DNA of 64,000 nt from Actinomycetospora sp. NBRC 106375 (GTDB lineage: Bacteria > Actinomycetota > Actinomycetes > Mycobacteriales > Pseudonocardiaceae). A program made the position numbers and the translations under genes. Positions 7,511 through 17,700 of this stretch are shown here, piece after piece. The stretch spans positions 186,001-250,000 of the forward strand of contig NZ_BSTS01000007.1 in the NCBI RefSeq assembly GCF_030269665.1, read 5' to 3'. Each line of letters opens with the position of its first letter. Position 1 is the stretch's first letter. The notes beneath the pieces are model-generated. The model saw only the letters and a program-made list of their open reading frames with translations, ran no database searches and was not told the DNA's origin.

Positions 7511-10500
7511 CTAGGGGGTGTCCAGGACGGGGACGCTCGCGCGTCCCTGCCGGGCCCACCCGGCCACCGTCTCGTCGGTGACCTGCGGTGACAACCTCCC
7601 CCAGGGTGCCCGCGGGACCCACTGTGCGAGACCGACCGCGTCGCGGGTCGGGTCGCCGTCGAGGTACACCGGCAGCCGGACCTCCTCCACGAGCAGGCGC
7701 GGGGTGAGGAACGGCCCGCCGGTGGTCGGGGCGACGGCGATCTCGCCGGTGTCCGCGATGTCGGGCGGGGTCACGCGCCACGGCGGGATACCCGCGGTGC
7801 CGCCGGTCAGCGGCGGCGGGCGCAGGCACGGGAAGACGAACGCGACCGGCCAGTCGACGAGCGCCGTGCTGCCCGGCGGGACGACGTCGTCGAACGGGAC
7901 GGTGTGCGGCACCCGCGGCGCGCTCACGGCGAGCGGCAGCTCCGGCTCCTGGCCGGCGGGGCTCGCGACCTGCGCCGCCGCGGCGTCCCGCGCTCCGCTC
8001 GTGGCCCGGACCCGCACCAGCGTCGTCCCCTCGGGCGCGAGGGCCCGCAGGTCGCGCGGCGCGGTGCCCGACCGGGACCCCGCGGGGCCCTCGGTGACCG
8101 GCTCGTCGGTGGGTGACGCGGCGAACTCGAGCGACACGCTCCCGCGCTCCAGCGACCCGCTGGCCGTGACGACCACCGGCGCCCGCCGCTCGCGGGCCTC
8201 GTCGGGGAGCACGAACCAGTCCGAGCGCAGCTCGGCCGGGGGCTGCCCGGCGCGTGTCGGCGCCGCGGCCCATCCCGGCAGCTCCTGCCCCCCGACCCGC
8301 AGCGGCACCACGGCCGGCGTCTGCTCCGTCCGGCCGAACTGCGGTGCCAGCGAAGTGCCGTCACTGACGCTCAGTGTCCGTGACGGCGCTTCGCTGACAA
8401 CCCCGGGATCGGCCGAACGGGGGCCCGCCGGCAGGAGGCCGGAGCCCGGGTCGGTCTCGACGGCGAGGTCGGGCGCGAGGCCGCAGGGGTTCCCGGCGAG
8501 CGCGTGCAGCGAGTCCGAGCCGTAGCTGTACGTGCCGCGCCGGTCGGCGGTGACCTTGAGGAACGACCCGCCGACGAGGGCGACCACGCAGACGACGAGC
8601 ACGAGTGCCAGCGCCCCGGGTGCCAGCACCCGCGCCACGCGCCGGGGCACCGTGCCCCGCACCGCGACGACCACGGCGAGCACCAGCGCACCCACGATCG
8701 TCACCGGCAGCGCGACGTCGCCGAGCGCCACGCGCGCGATCTGGGGCGGGATGTCGTTCCAGAACACGCCCCACGCCGAGGCGTACGCCCACTGGTTGTC
8801 CCCGATGAGCACGAGGGTCGTGACCAGCCCGAACCCGGCCAGGACGACGACGAGCGCCGGTCCCCGCAACCGCACGAGCGAGGTCACCAGCCGCGGCGAC
8901 CACAGCAGCACGAGCAGGGTCAGCACGAGCGTCCCGAGGCCCACGAGCTCGCCGAAGTGCAGCGTCCACTTCGTCGGGCTGACGATCAGTAGCACCGGGG
9001 CCAGGGCCACGACCGCCAGCAGCCGGCGCGTCGGGCCGACCGCGACACCGGCGCGTACCCGGGCGACGAACAGCGCCCACGCCGTCGCCGCGAGCCCGAG
9101 CAGCGTCAGCAGCACGGCGAGGCGCGCGGCGATCCCGCCCTGCACCGAGCCGGGCGTGATCAGCTCGGTGTACCGCGACAGCTCCTGCCACCACGGCTGG
9201 CCACCGCCGATCAGCTGCCGGACCCGTGTGGCCTCGAGCAGCCCGGCCAGGGACTGGTCGGCCGCCATGGGCAGCACGGCGACGGCGAGGCCGGCGACGA
9301 CGACCAGCGTCCGCGTCCACCCCTCGCGGGCCCCGAGCCCCGCGCGGGCCAGCGCCGGCAGCGCGACGAGCAGCGGCGCGAGGCCCAGGAGCGCCCCGGG
9401 GGTCAGCGCCACGGTGAACCCGGCGAGGACGGCGGCGGCGAGCAGCGGGACGAGCGCGCGCGTCGCGACCGCCCGCTCCGTGCACACCCACACCGCCAGC
9501 ACCCCGAGCGCGAGCCACGGCTCGGGACGCAGCGAGAGCCCGAAGGGCCCCCACCACGCGAAGAAGGCGGCGGCGGCCACCCACAGCGCACCGGGTCGCC
9601 GTAGCGCCGGGCCGAGCCGCGGGAGGGCGTGGCGGCGCAGCAGGATCCACAGCAGCAGGCCGAGGACGGTCGCGGGCACCCGCAGCCACAGCACCGAGGC
9701 CGCTGGACCGGGCGCGAGCGCGGCCCAGGCGCGGGTCACCTCGTAGAACCAGCTGAACGGTGCCTCGGGCGCGTTCAGCCAGCGGTAGACGTTGCCGGTG
9801 AACCCGCTCGTGCCGCGGCTGCGCAGGATGCCGGCGATGTAGCCGTCGTCCACCGTCGCCGGGCCAACCACCGCCCAGCCCGCGAGACCGAGCGCGACGA
9901 CGGCGTCGACGGGCCGCGGCCGGAGTCGCCGGAAACCCCCGAAGCGACGCCCGTCCCGGCGCCAGGCCGCCACGACCATCCCGGCCAGCCCCAGCAGGAC
10001 GCCGAAGCCGAGCAGCATCTTCAGCACGGTCGGCGTCGTCTGGAACCGGGTGTCGGTGCGCAGTGTCAGCGACAGCCCGTCGGTGCCCGGCGCCGCGGTG
10101 ACGACGGCCGCGACGGCCGGGCGCACGTCGCCCTCGCGGGAGGCGACCGCGCGCCCGTCCACCGTCACCACCGTGCTCGACGGCGTCGACGCGACCGCGA
10201 GGGTGCACGGCCCGCGCGGCAGGCCGACGGCGGCGAGGGTCTCGCCGTTGCTGCTCACGACCGCCCCGCCCGCGACCGGCCGGATCGCGAGCCCGCCGAC
10301 CGGGGCGGGCGGGGTGCCCGGCGGGGTGGTGGCCAGGGTCGCCGCGCCCGGTGGGGTCGCGGCCAGCGCGTCGCAGCTCACCGCGGCGTCGAGGGTCACC
10401 GGCTGGTAGGGCATCAGCGGCAGCGCGACGGCGGTCTGGTCCGGCGCCTGGGGCCAGCTGAACGTCACCGCCGGCTGGTGGACCGGGGCGAGCGGGAAGG

Positions 10501-10624
10501 CGAGCGCGCACAGCAGTGTGACGACGGCCGACGCCAGCAGCAGCGAGGGGCGGCGGGACGGGCGCGGGGGAGCCGGGGCAGGGTCGTCCCGCGCGTCCGT
10601 CCGCGCCTCAGCCGAGGTACTCAC
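7511..10624 (-). CDS. Emb-type arabinosyltransferase (copy 1)
   Basis: 1037 residues from GTG 10624. N-terminal TM near residue 30, extracellular jelly-roll with TVDGR, then the GT-C membrane core. The DDGYI motif of family GT53 (VDDGYIAGI) lies in the first large loop, followed by [14 protein letters not shown]. The extracytoplasmic C-terminal domain contains the conserved [17 protein letters not shown]. EmbA, EmbB and EmbC transfer arabinofuranose from decaprenylphosphoryl-arabinose to growing arabinan outside the membrane and are ethambutol targets in mycobacteria. Which paralogue this matches is undecided. Its start overlaps the end of the upstream Emb gene by 17 bases, implying coupled translation. 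Confidence 0.93.
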   Translation of the reverse strand: MSTSAEARTDARDDPAPAPPRPSRRPSLLLASAVVTLLCALAFPLAPVHQPAVTFSWPQAPDQTAVALPLMPYQPVTLDAAVSCDALAATPPGAATLATTPPGTPPAPVGGLAIRPVAGGAVVSSNGETLAAVGLPRGPCTLAVASTPSSTVVTVDGRAVASREGDVRPAVAAVVTAAPGTDGLSLTLRTDTRFQTTPTVLKMLLGFGVLLGLAGMVVAAWRRDGRRFGGFRRLRPRPVDAVVALGLAGWAVVGPATVDDGYIAGILRSRGTSGFTGNVYRWLNAPEAPFSWFYEVTRAWAALAPGPAASVLWLRVPATVLGLLLWILLRRHALPRLGPALRRPGALWVAAAAFFAWWGPFGLSLRPEPWLALGVLAVWVCTERAVATRALVPLLAAAVLAGFTVALTPGALLGLAPLLVALPALARAGLGAREGWTRTLVVVAGLAVAVLPMAADQSLAGLLEATRVRQLIGGGQPWWQELSRYTELITPGSVQGGIAARLAVLLTLLGLAATAWALFVARVRAGVAVGPTRRLLAVVALAPVLLIVSPTKWTLHFGELVGLGTLVLTLLVLLWSPRLVTSLVRLRGPALVVVLAGFGLVTTLVLIGDNQWAYASAWGVFWNDIPPQIARVALGDVALPVTIVGALVLAVVVAVRGTVPRRVARVLAPGALALVLVVCVVALVGGSFLKVTADRRGTYSYGSDSLHALAGNPCGLAPDLAVETDPGSGLLPAGPRSADPGVVSEAPSRTLSVSDGTSLAPQFGRTEQTPAVVPLRVGGQELPGWAAAPTRAGQPPAELRSDWFVLPDEARERRAPVVVTASGSLERGSVSLEFAASPTDEPVTEGPAGSRSGTAPRDLRALAPEGTTLVRVRATSGARDAAAAQVASPAGQEPELPLAVSAPRVPHTVPFDDVVPPGSTALVDWPVAFVFPCLRPPPLTGGTAGIPPWRVTPPDIADTGEIAVAPTTGGPFLTPRLLVEEVRLPVYLDGDPTRDAVGLAQWVPRAPWGRLSPQVTDETVAGWARQGRASVPVLDTP

Positions 10625-13600
10625 GGCCGGAGTAGGCCTCGGAGGCCAGGGTCGCGAAGCGGGTGAGCCCGCCGCGGGTCACCTGGTCGACGCGCAGGTC
10701 GTAGCCGTCGGTGGGGTGGTCGTAGACGATCCGGTCGACGTTGCCCCACGGCAGCGCGGGGACACCGCCGTCGGGCACGGCCGAGAACTGGCGGACCGGG
10801 GCCCACGTCCGTTCCGACTGGACCATCGTGCCGCCCCACGACTCGTAGGTCGGGTTCGTCAGGATGAACTCCGGGGTGTTCTCGGCGGCGATCAAGCGCA
10901 GGGTCGGGGTCGGGGCGATGCCGTGCTTGACGGCGACCTGGTCGACGCACGGCCAGAGCACCGCCGAGAGCTGGTCGGCGAACGCGCCGCCGGCGATGGT
11001 CTCCGACGGCCGGTCCGCCGCCGTCGCCTGGGGCATGACGGGCTGCATCCGCGCCAGGTGGGGCTGCCCGACGGCGACGGAGCTGTCCGGGCCCGCGACC
11101 CGGTCCTCGACGACGAGCCGCACCGCGGTCGGGCGGCTCCCCGGCAGCTGGACGGGGATCTCCTGCCACTGCCGCGCGGTGAACCCGCCCGCCGGCGTCG
11201 CGGCCACCGACTCGGCCTCGACCGGTGCCCGCGGGTCCCCCGAGGCGAACTGGACGACGACGCGCTGGCGGTCGGGCTCGTTGCCCGCGATCGGCACGAC
11301 GACGTGGGTGGGGGCCTGCGGGGCGGTGGGGTCGACCGCCGGCAGGGGGTACCAGCCGGTGGTCACCGTGCCGAGCCCCGTGACGCCGGCGGGCGCGGTC
11401 GTCGGGTCCGCGCCGGGCGGCAGCTCGACCTCGTCGTGCCAGACAGGGCCCGGTCCGGGCGCCGGCACCGGGGACGGATCGTCCGCCGCGAGCGCGAAGT
11501 CCCCGGTGCGGGTGTCCGGGGTGGTCGGCGCGCCGACGTCCTGCGCGGTCCGTCCCATCACCGTCGCGGCCTCGCCGAGCCCGCAGCCCCGTCCGGCGAG
11601 GGCCTGCACCTGGCTGCCGGCGACGGTCCAGCCGCGGCCCTGGGTCAGCGGGGCCACGATCATCACGACGACCATGAGCCCGACCAGCGCCACCGAGGCG
11701 GTGATCAGCACCGCGCGATCCGGGGTCACGCCGAACGTGCGACGCCGGTGACGTCGGCGCCACCACACCCACAGCGCCGCACCGAGGGCGACCAGCAGCC
11801 ACCACCACACGTCGCGCAGGTAGAAGTCGTGCCAGTGCGGCGCGAAGCTCTCGAGGTCGAGCATCGAGATGTCGGTGTCGAGGTGGTCCCCGAACGGCTG
11901 CCCGCGGTCGCTGTAGGGCTTCCAGGTGTTGGGCCCCGCGAAGCCGAGCACGGTCGCGCCGGTGATGAGCGCGACCGACGCGCCGGTCACCAGCGCGCCG
12001 GGCCGGCGCGGCAGCGGCGAGTGCAGCAGCGTGAGGGCCAGCAGCACGGTGGCGGGCGCGGCGATCGCGCCGAAGTGGTTGACCCACTTCGTCGGCCCGA
12101 GAGCGAGCAGGCCCAGCCCGACGGCGGTGGTGACGGCCGCGGCGAGCGTCGCGTCGCGCAGCCGCCCGCCGGCCGGGCCGCTGCGACCGCCGCGCCCGCT
12201 GCCGATCGAGACGACGACGAGCAGCACGACGGTCAGGAGCACCGGCAGCCGCCGTCCCCAGGTCCCGGTCTCGATGAGCGTCCGGTAGTGGGCCCACTCC
12301 TCGTACCAGGGGAAGGTCAGGTAGTACCAGCTGTGAACGTCGGTGGCCTCGAGGACGTCGCCGAGGGTGGCGTCGCCGAAGCCGATCGGGATCGCGACGG
12401 TGCCGGCGGCGAGGACGGCGCCGGCCGCGCCGAGCCGCGACCGCCAGCCGCGGGCGGCGAGCCAGCGCCACAGCCACGGCAGCGCGACGACCACGGGCGC
12501 GGCGGCGACCAGACCCGACGGCGACACGGTGACCGCGAGCGCCGCGAGCGCCGTCGCCGGGATCAGCGGGCCGATCGCCTCCCGGCGGCGGGCGAGCTCG
12601 GCGAGCACCAGCACCGCGGCCGAGAGCGGCACGATGACGATCTCGGGCCGCAGCGCCATGCCGTAGTTCAGCCACCACACGAGGTGCGCGACCAGCAGCG
12701 CCCACGCGACGCCGCGCAGGCGGCCGGCCCGTCCCAGCAGCGACGTCAGCAGGATCCGCAGCAGCCACCACGTGACCAGCCCGAGCACCAGGGGGAGCAG
12801 GCGCATCCAGAGCAGGCCCCAGCCCGGTAGGCCGATCGCCTCGCCGAGATGGCCCCAGAGCGCCATGAGGTACTGCGACAGCACGAACGGGTTCTCCGTC
12901 GTGTTGAACATGTAGATCTGGTTGCCGATGTAGCCGGTCGGCGTCGCGTTGCGGGCCATCAGCAGGTACCACGAGTCGTCGTTCTGCAGCGGTCCGAGCA
13001 CGACCCACGCCGCCGAGACGAGCAGGACGACCACGTCGGCCGGGTGGAAGCGCGGCCGCTGCAGGCCGGGGCCCCGGCCGCGCCATCGCCGGGTGGCCAT
13101 CCAGATCGTGGCGACGAGCGCGAGGGCGTGGAGCACGAGCAGCGTGGTCTTCAGCCCGCTCGGCACCGAGGAGTACCGGTCGTCGGTGTGCACGGTCGCC
13201 GACAGGCCCGGCGTGCCGGGCGCATCCGTCGCGAGCTCGGCGACCTGCGGGACCAGCGCCCCCGGCTGGTCGGTGAGGACCTGCCCGTCCCGGGACACCC
13301 GCGTGCCCGCCTGGTCGGCGGTGATCCGGTAGGTGCAGTCGCCCAGCGGGAGCAGCTCGTCCAGCACGGTGGCGCCCGAGCTGGTGACGACGACGCGGCC
13401 GCCGCTGGTGGTCGCCGTGAGCCCGCGGCCCGGCGCCCCGGCGGACTCGGGCTCGGTGCGCAGCGCGTCCCCACCCCCGCGCAGCGCGGCGCACGGGACG
13501 TCGGCCTGCAGCGACAGGGGGCGGTAGGGCGTCAGCGGCAACGACGTCGACGCGGCCGGTGCACCGGCCTTCGGCCAGGTGACGACGGGGTCGTCGGCGG

Positions 13601-13772
13601 TCACCGGCGCCAGCGGGATCGCGAGGCCCAGCAGCACCGTGACCGCGCCGAGCGCCGCGAGCCACCACCCGGCGGCGCGCGAACCACCCCGCTGCGGGCC
13701 GACCGTCTCGTCGCGGGGCTCCGCGTCGGGAGCCGGGTCGGCCCGGCCCTCCTGCGCTGCCACCACGGCCAT
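10608..13772 (-). CDS. Emb-type arabinosyltransferase (copy 2)
   Basis: 1054 residues from ATG 13772. Same layout as copy 1: TM, extracellular domain, many TM helices, periplasmic C-terminal domain. The acidic loop motif reads NDDSWYLLMARNATPTGYIG instead of the DDGYI in copies 1 and 3, and FNTTENPFVLSQY replaces the [14 protein letters not shown] segment. The C-terminal VLWPCV replaces the VFPCLRP signature. This copy may therefore differ in acceptor specificity, as EmbA differs from EmbB and EmbC in mycobacteria. It heads the copy 2, copy 1, dprE1, dprE2 unit and diverges from a GtrA-type gene 74 bases away. Confidence 0.92.
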   Translation of the reverse strand: MAVVAAQEGRADPAPDAEPRDETVGPQRGGSRAAGWWLAALGAVTVLLGLAIPLAPVTADDPVVTWPKAGAPAASTSLPLTPYRPLSLQADVPCAALRGGGDALRTEPESAGAPGRGLTATTSGGRVVVTSSGATVLDELLPLGDCTYRITADQAGTRVSRDGQVLTDQPGALVPQVAELATDAPGTPGLSATVHTDDRYSSVPSGLKTTLLVLHALALVATIWMATRRWRGRGPGLQRPRFHPADVVVLLVSAAWVVLGPLQNDDSWYLLMARNATPTGYIGNQIYMFNTTENPFVLSQYLMALWGHLGEAIGLPGWGLLWMRLLPLVLGLVTWWLLRILLTSLLGRAGRLRGVAWALLVAHLVWWLNYGMALRPEIVIVPLSAAVLVLAELARRREAIGPLIPATALAALAVTVSPSGLVAAAPVVVALPWLWRWLAARGWRSRLGAAGAVLAAGTVAIPIGFGDATLGDVLEATDVHSWYYLTFPWYEEWAHYRTLIETGTWGRRLPVLLTVVLLVVVSIGSGRGGRSGPAGGRLRDATLAAAVTTAVGLGLLALGPTKWVNHFGAIAAPATVLLALTLLHSPLPRRPGALVTGASVALITGATVLGFAGPNTWKPYSDRGQPFGDHLDTDISMLDLESFAPHWHDFYLRDVWWWLLVALGAALWVWWRRRHRRRTFGVTPDRAVLITASVALVGLMVVVMIVAPLTQGRGWTVAGSQVQALAGRGCGLGEAATVMGRTAQDVGAPTTPDTRTGDFALAADDPSPVPAPGPGPVWHDEVELPPGADPTTAPAGVTGLGTVTTGWYPLPAVDPTAPQAPTHVVVPIAGNEPDRQRVVVQFASGDPRAPVEAESVAATPAGGFTARQWQEIPVQLPGSRPTAVRLVVEDRVAGPDSSVAVGQPHLARMQPVMPQATAADRPSETIAGGAFADQLSAVLWPCVDQVAVKHGIAPTPTLRLIAAENTPEFILTNPTYESWGGTMVQSERTWAPVRQFSAVPDGGVPALPWGNVDRIVYDHPTDGYDLRVDQVTRGGLTRFATLASEAYSGREYLG

Positions 13773-13846
13773 GGGTGTCGACGATATCGACGCGCCCGTG
13801 GCGCACCCCGACGAGGTCGACCTCCGCGGACTCGTACCCTCGTCCC

Positions 13847-14287
13847 ATGACCGTCACCGGGTCCGACACCGACGAGCGCCCCGCGCCGCTGGGCCTCAAG
13901 GCCCAGATCGTGCGTTTCGTGGCGATCGGGGCGGTCGCCGCCTGTGTCGACCTCGGTGTGTACTCGGGCCTGCTGGCCCTGAGCCTCTGGGCGCCGGCGG
14001 CCAAGGGGATCGCGTTCATCCTCGGCACCACGACGGCCTACCTGCTCAACCGCCGCTTCACCTTCGCGTCCTCGACGGGCGGCGCCGGGAAGTTCCTGGG
14101 CTTCGTCGTGCTCTACGGCTCGACGTTCGCGGTCAACGTCGGTGTCGCGGCCCTGGTGCTGCACGTCATGGACGCGCCGACGATCAACCCGGGTGTCCTC
14201 GCGGGCTTCCTGTCCTGGTTCATCGCGCAGGCCTGCGCCACGACGATCAACTTCGTCGTCATGCGCACCGTGATCTTCCGCGACTGA
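13847..14287 (+). CDS. GtrA-family membrane protein
   Basis: 146 residues from ATG 13847; an in-frame upstream start at 13775 would add a basic, unlikely N-terminus. Four TM segments: IVRFVAIGAVAACVDLGVYS, the next with GIAFILGTTTAYLLNRRFTF (the family hallmark YLLNRRFTF), then two more. GtrA proteins are proposed flippases or anchors for polyprenyl-phosphate sugars. A GtrA-type protein (Rv3789) sits beside dprE1 in M. tuberculosis and has been linked to arabinan synthesis. The same neighbourhood here supports a role in handling decaprenylphosphoryl-arabinose. It diverges from the Emb unit. Confidence 0.88.
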   Translation: MTVTGSDTDERPAPLGLKAQIVRFVAIGAVAACVDLGVYSGLLALSLWAPAAKGIAFILGTTTAYLLNRRFTFASSTGGAGKFLGFVVLYGSTFAVNVGVAALVLHVMDAPTINPGVLAGFLSWFIAQACATTINFVVMRTVIFRD

Positions 14288-14368
14288 GCTCCCCGCTCGC
14301 CGGGCGCGGCCCGGCGCTCGGGCGCTCGGGCGAGCGGGCGCTCGGGCGAGGGGCGCTCGGGCGAGGGG

Positions 14369-14418
14369 AGCGAGGGACGCCCTCGCTGCGTCGGACGCAG
14401 CGAAGGACGCCTTCGCTC
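14369..14418. terminator. Three abutting hairpins
   Basis: GCGAGGG-ACG-CCCTCGC, CTGCGTC-G-GACGCAG and GCGAAGG-ACG-CCTTCGC follow each other, sharing one base at each junction. They lie 80 bases after the GtrA-type gene and face the end of an Emb gene. Transcription termination or a REP-like element are both possible. Confidence 0.5.
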
Positions 14419-14450
14419 CACTCGCGGCTCCTGCCGCGCCCGGGTCTGCG

Positions 14451-14568
14451 GAGATCACGAGAGCGCTGTGCACCTCGCGCCGCCCGCCGTGGGTGATGAG
14501 GTGCTCCTGATCAACGGCGCGCCGACTCGCGCCGCCCCGCACGGGCGATGAGGTGCTCCTGATCAACG
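14451..14568. repeat. Repeat family E with 22-base direct repeats
   Basis: GATGAGGTGCTCCTGATCAACG occurs exactly at 14495-14516 and 14547-14568 (period 52). The upstream GAGATCACGAG...TGTGCACCTCG resembles the left arm of the hairpin at 23145, and GTGCTCCTGATC resembles its right arm, so these belong to one palindromic family. Confidence 0.6.
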
Positions 14569-14650
14569 TTGCGCCGACCCGCGCCGACTCGCGCAGCCGC
14601 CACCGACCCGGTGCGCGCCCCGCCCCGCCCCCGCTCCGCGCCCCTTGATC

Positions 14651-14723
14651 AACGGGGACTTCGCGCGCCTAGAAGCAGCGAACATCCAGCTGAGCACACC
14701 GATAGCGCGTTCGCTGCAACAAA
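14651..14723. repeat. Dispersed palindromic repeat family D, copy 1
   Basis: Arms GCAGCGAAC (14675-14683) and GTTCGCTGC (14709-14717) enclose CATCCAGCTGAGCACACCGA. CTTCGCGCGCCTAGAA lies outside. An inverted second copy is at 45917-45993. Both lie at the 3' side of genes. Confidence 0.8.
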
Positions 14724-14737
14724 CCCCCGAACCTCAG

Positions 14738-17700
14738 CTACCGCGAGGGCGACGGCGTGCCCGGGGGCGGGTCGCCGATGGGGCCCGGCGTGTAGTTCCC
14801 CCACACCGTCCGCTGCCCGTGCTGCACGGTCGGGGCGGCGGCGTCGGGGGTGTAGGGGTCGAGGCGCTCGACGATGCCCCAGTCCCGCCAGGGCTGGCCC
14901 GCGAGGTAGGTGGGCAGTTCGGTGCGCCGTTCCAGGGTCTCGATCCACCCGAGCGGCCCGCCCGCGTTGGCCGACGACCAGTTCACGCCGCCGGGACGCA
15001 GCTGGCTCGCGTCGGCGATGAGGCGGTAGCGAGCGACCTCGGCGATGCCGTCGCGGGCGTCGAAGGGGCGCAGGCACGGGCTCGCGAACTGCACGGGCCA
15101 CTCGAGGTAGCCCGGGTTCTCCGGTCCGAGGATCTGCGTCAGCGGCACGAGCTGGGGCCCGCGCATGGGAGCGACCGCGAGCCAGCCGTCGGGGACGGGC
15201 GCCCGGTCCTGCGCGATGAGCCGCACCTCGTCGGCCTGGGCTCCGACGCCCCCGGCGAGGTTGAGCCGGATCTCGCGCCAGCCCGGCTCGCCGGCGCGGC
15301 CGTCGTCGACGGGCTGCTGGCCGAGGACCCGCAGGCGGCCGTCGGGGAGGCGGTCGGCGTACTGGATCTGCAGGAAGTTGCCGCCGTTGAGGCGCCCGGC
15401 GACGGAGAGCACGAGCGGCGTGGTGCCGCGGCGCAGGTCGTCGTTGAGCGAGTACCAGTCGGTGCGCAGGACGCCGGTGTTGGTGCCGGAGGGGTCGTAG
15501 GACCCGAGCGCCTGGTCGGCGAGGCCGTTGCGCAGTGAGTACTCGAAGCCCGACACCCCGGTGCCGCCGCCGACCGGCGGGCTGGCGCCGGCCAGGGAGA
15601 AGCCGGTGTTGCCCGGCGTCAGGTCGACGAGCTGGGCGTCCGGCGCCGAGGCCGGGATCGTGTTCGGGGGCAGCGGGGCGGGGCTCGGTGACGTCGTCGC
15701 CCCGGGTGCGCCGGAGGTGGTGGTCGGCGGGGTGGTGGTCGTCGTCCCGCCACCGTCGGAGCCGGTGGTGCCCGACCCGCCGGCGGCGCCGGTGCCCGTC
15801 GCCGGGGTGGTCGTCGGTGTGGCCGAGGCGACGGTGGGCAGCACGCCGGGTGCCGAGGGGGCCTGCCCGCTCGCGGCGGGGGCGACCGGCAGGACGCCGG
15901 CCTGGGTGGAGCCCTCCACCCGGACCGCGTCGGCCAGGCCGCAGGAGCCGCCGAAGGGGTGCTCGAGGACGTCGCCGCCGAGGGAGAAGCTGCCGGCCTG
16001 GGCCTCGATGCCGTCGGTCATCGAGACCATCTCGAAGACCAGGAGCGCGGCGCACACCAGCGCGATCGGGGCCGAGCCGACCCGCAGCGCCCGGGCGCGG
16101 CGTTCCACGCTCGACCCGCCGCGGGTGCGCCGGAGCTTGCCGATCGCCTCCTTCGGCGGGGCGAGCACGGCCCCGACCGCAGCCGAGGCGGCCGAGGGCT
16201 TCGCCGGCTTCTCGGGCTGCGGGCCGCGGGGCACGCCGCGGACGTGCTCGATCCCGGCGAGGATCAGCAGGATCACCGAGACGCCGAGGCTCAGCGAGTA
16301 CACCGGCAGCGGTTCGGAGAGCAGCCCGACGAACGGCCAGCCGTCCCAGAACGGCGGGCTGCTGTTGAACGGCACGCCCCAGTTGTTCGTGTACCACCAG
16401 GTGTTCGGGCCCGTGAACGCCAGCGCGAGGACGCCGAACAGCGCGGCGAGGAAGAGCAGCCGGTTGCGGCGCGAGCGCAGGACGTCCGAGGACGTCGCGA
16501 GGGCCGTCAGTGCGGCCATCCCGGCGCCGAGCGCGGCGAAGGCACCGAAGTGGTGGGTCCACTTGGTCGGGGTCAGCGCGAGCACCACGAACGCGAGGAC
16601 CGAGGACCCGATGAGCCGCTGCGCCGGTCCGAGGGCGGCGCCGGCGATCTTGTCGCGGCGCAGGAGCACGACGATGCACACCGCGATGCCCAGCATCAGC
16701 AGCAGGACCGGGAACCGGCGTTCCAGCGAGCCGTCGGCCGCGGTGCCGAACAGCGACTGGTAGCGCACGACCTCCTGGAACCAGCTCCAGTTCGGGCCGA
16801 GCAGCGTGCGCAGGCGGGTCGCCTCCCAGATGGCGGCCCATGTCTGGTCGGCGTAGATCGCGACGAGCACGAGCAGGCCGGCCGCGGTGACGGGTGCGAG
16901 CACGGCGAGCCACCCGCTGAAGCGGACCCGCTCGACCACCAGGCGCCACAGCGGTCGGGCGGCGGCGAGGAACGGCGCGACGGCGATGAAGCCGGTCGGG
17001 GTGGCCGCGACCGCGAACGCCGCGGTGAGCAGGCCGAGCGCCACCGGGGCCAGCCGCCGCGTGGCGACCCCGCGCTCCACGGCGCAGAACGCCAGGAGCG
17101 CCGAGATCACGACGACGGGCTCGGGGCGCAGGCCGTTGTTGTAGGGCAGCCAGAACGCGAGGAACACCATGGCCGCGGCCCACGCGGCCGCCTTCGACCG
17201 CCGGACCTGCTGGCCGAGGCGCGGCAGCAGCTCGCGGCTGATGAGCAGCCACGACACGACACCCATGGCGACCGAGGGCACGCGCAGCCAGAGCACCGAG
17301 TCGTCGATGCGGATCCATTGGGCGTAGAGCTCGTAGAACCAGCCGAACGGCGCCTCGGGGACGCTGAACCACCGGTAGTAGTTGCCGATGTAGCCCAGCG
17401 ACTCGCGGGCCCGCGCGATGCCGAGGATGTAGCCGTCGTCGGAGGTCTGGCTGCCGATCACCGCCCACACGGCGAGCACCGCCGTGACGACGGCGTCCCG
17501 GCCCGTCGGCCACCACCAGCCCTTCGGCGCCAGCCGTGGCGCGCGGCGTCCGGCGCGCACGTCGAGGGCGTGCAGGGCCCACACCCCGCCGATCACCGCG
17601 AGCACCGCGAGGATCCCGGCGAGGACCTTCAACGTGGTCGGCGTCGTCTGGAACCGCGTGTCCGGGGTGATGGACACGGAGACGCCACTGACGTCGTCGC

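Larger units (their letters stand above)
14288..14737. other. Intergenic region packed with palindromes
   Basis: No gene is supported in 450 bases between convergent genes. It contains GCGCTCGGGCGA-like tandem units (about 14310-14368), three abutting hairpins, a pair of 22-base direct repeats inside a larger imperfect palindrome, and one copy of repeat family D. Confidence 0.6.

Noticed and set aside
10518-12830. 770-codon plus-strand frame opposite the Emb genes
   Set aside because: Low-complexity Arg/Gly/Asp text, fully antisense to conserved arabinosyltransferase sequence.
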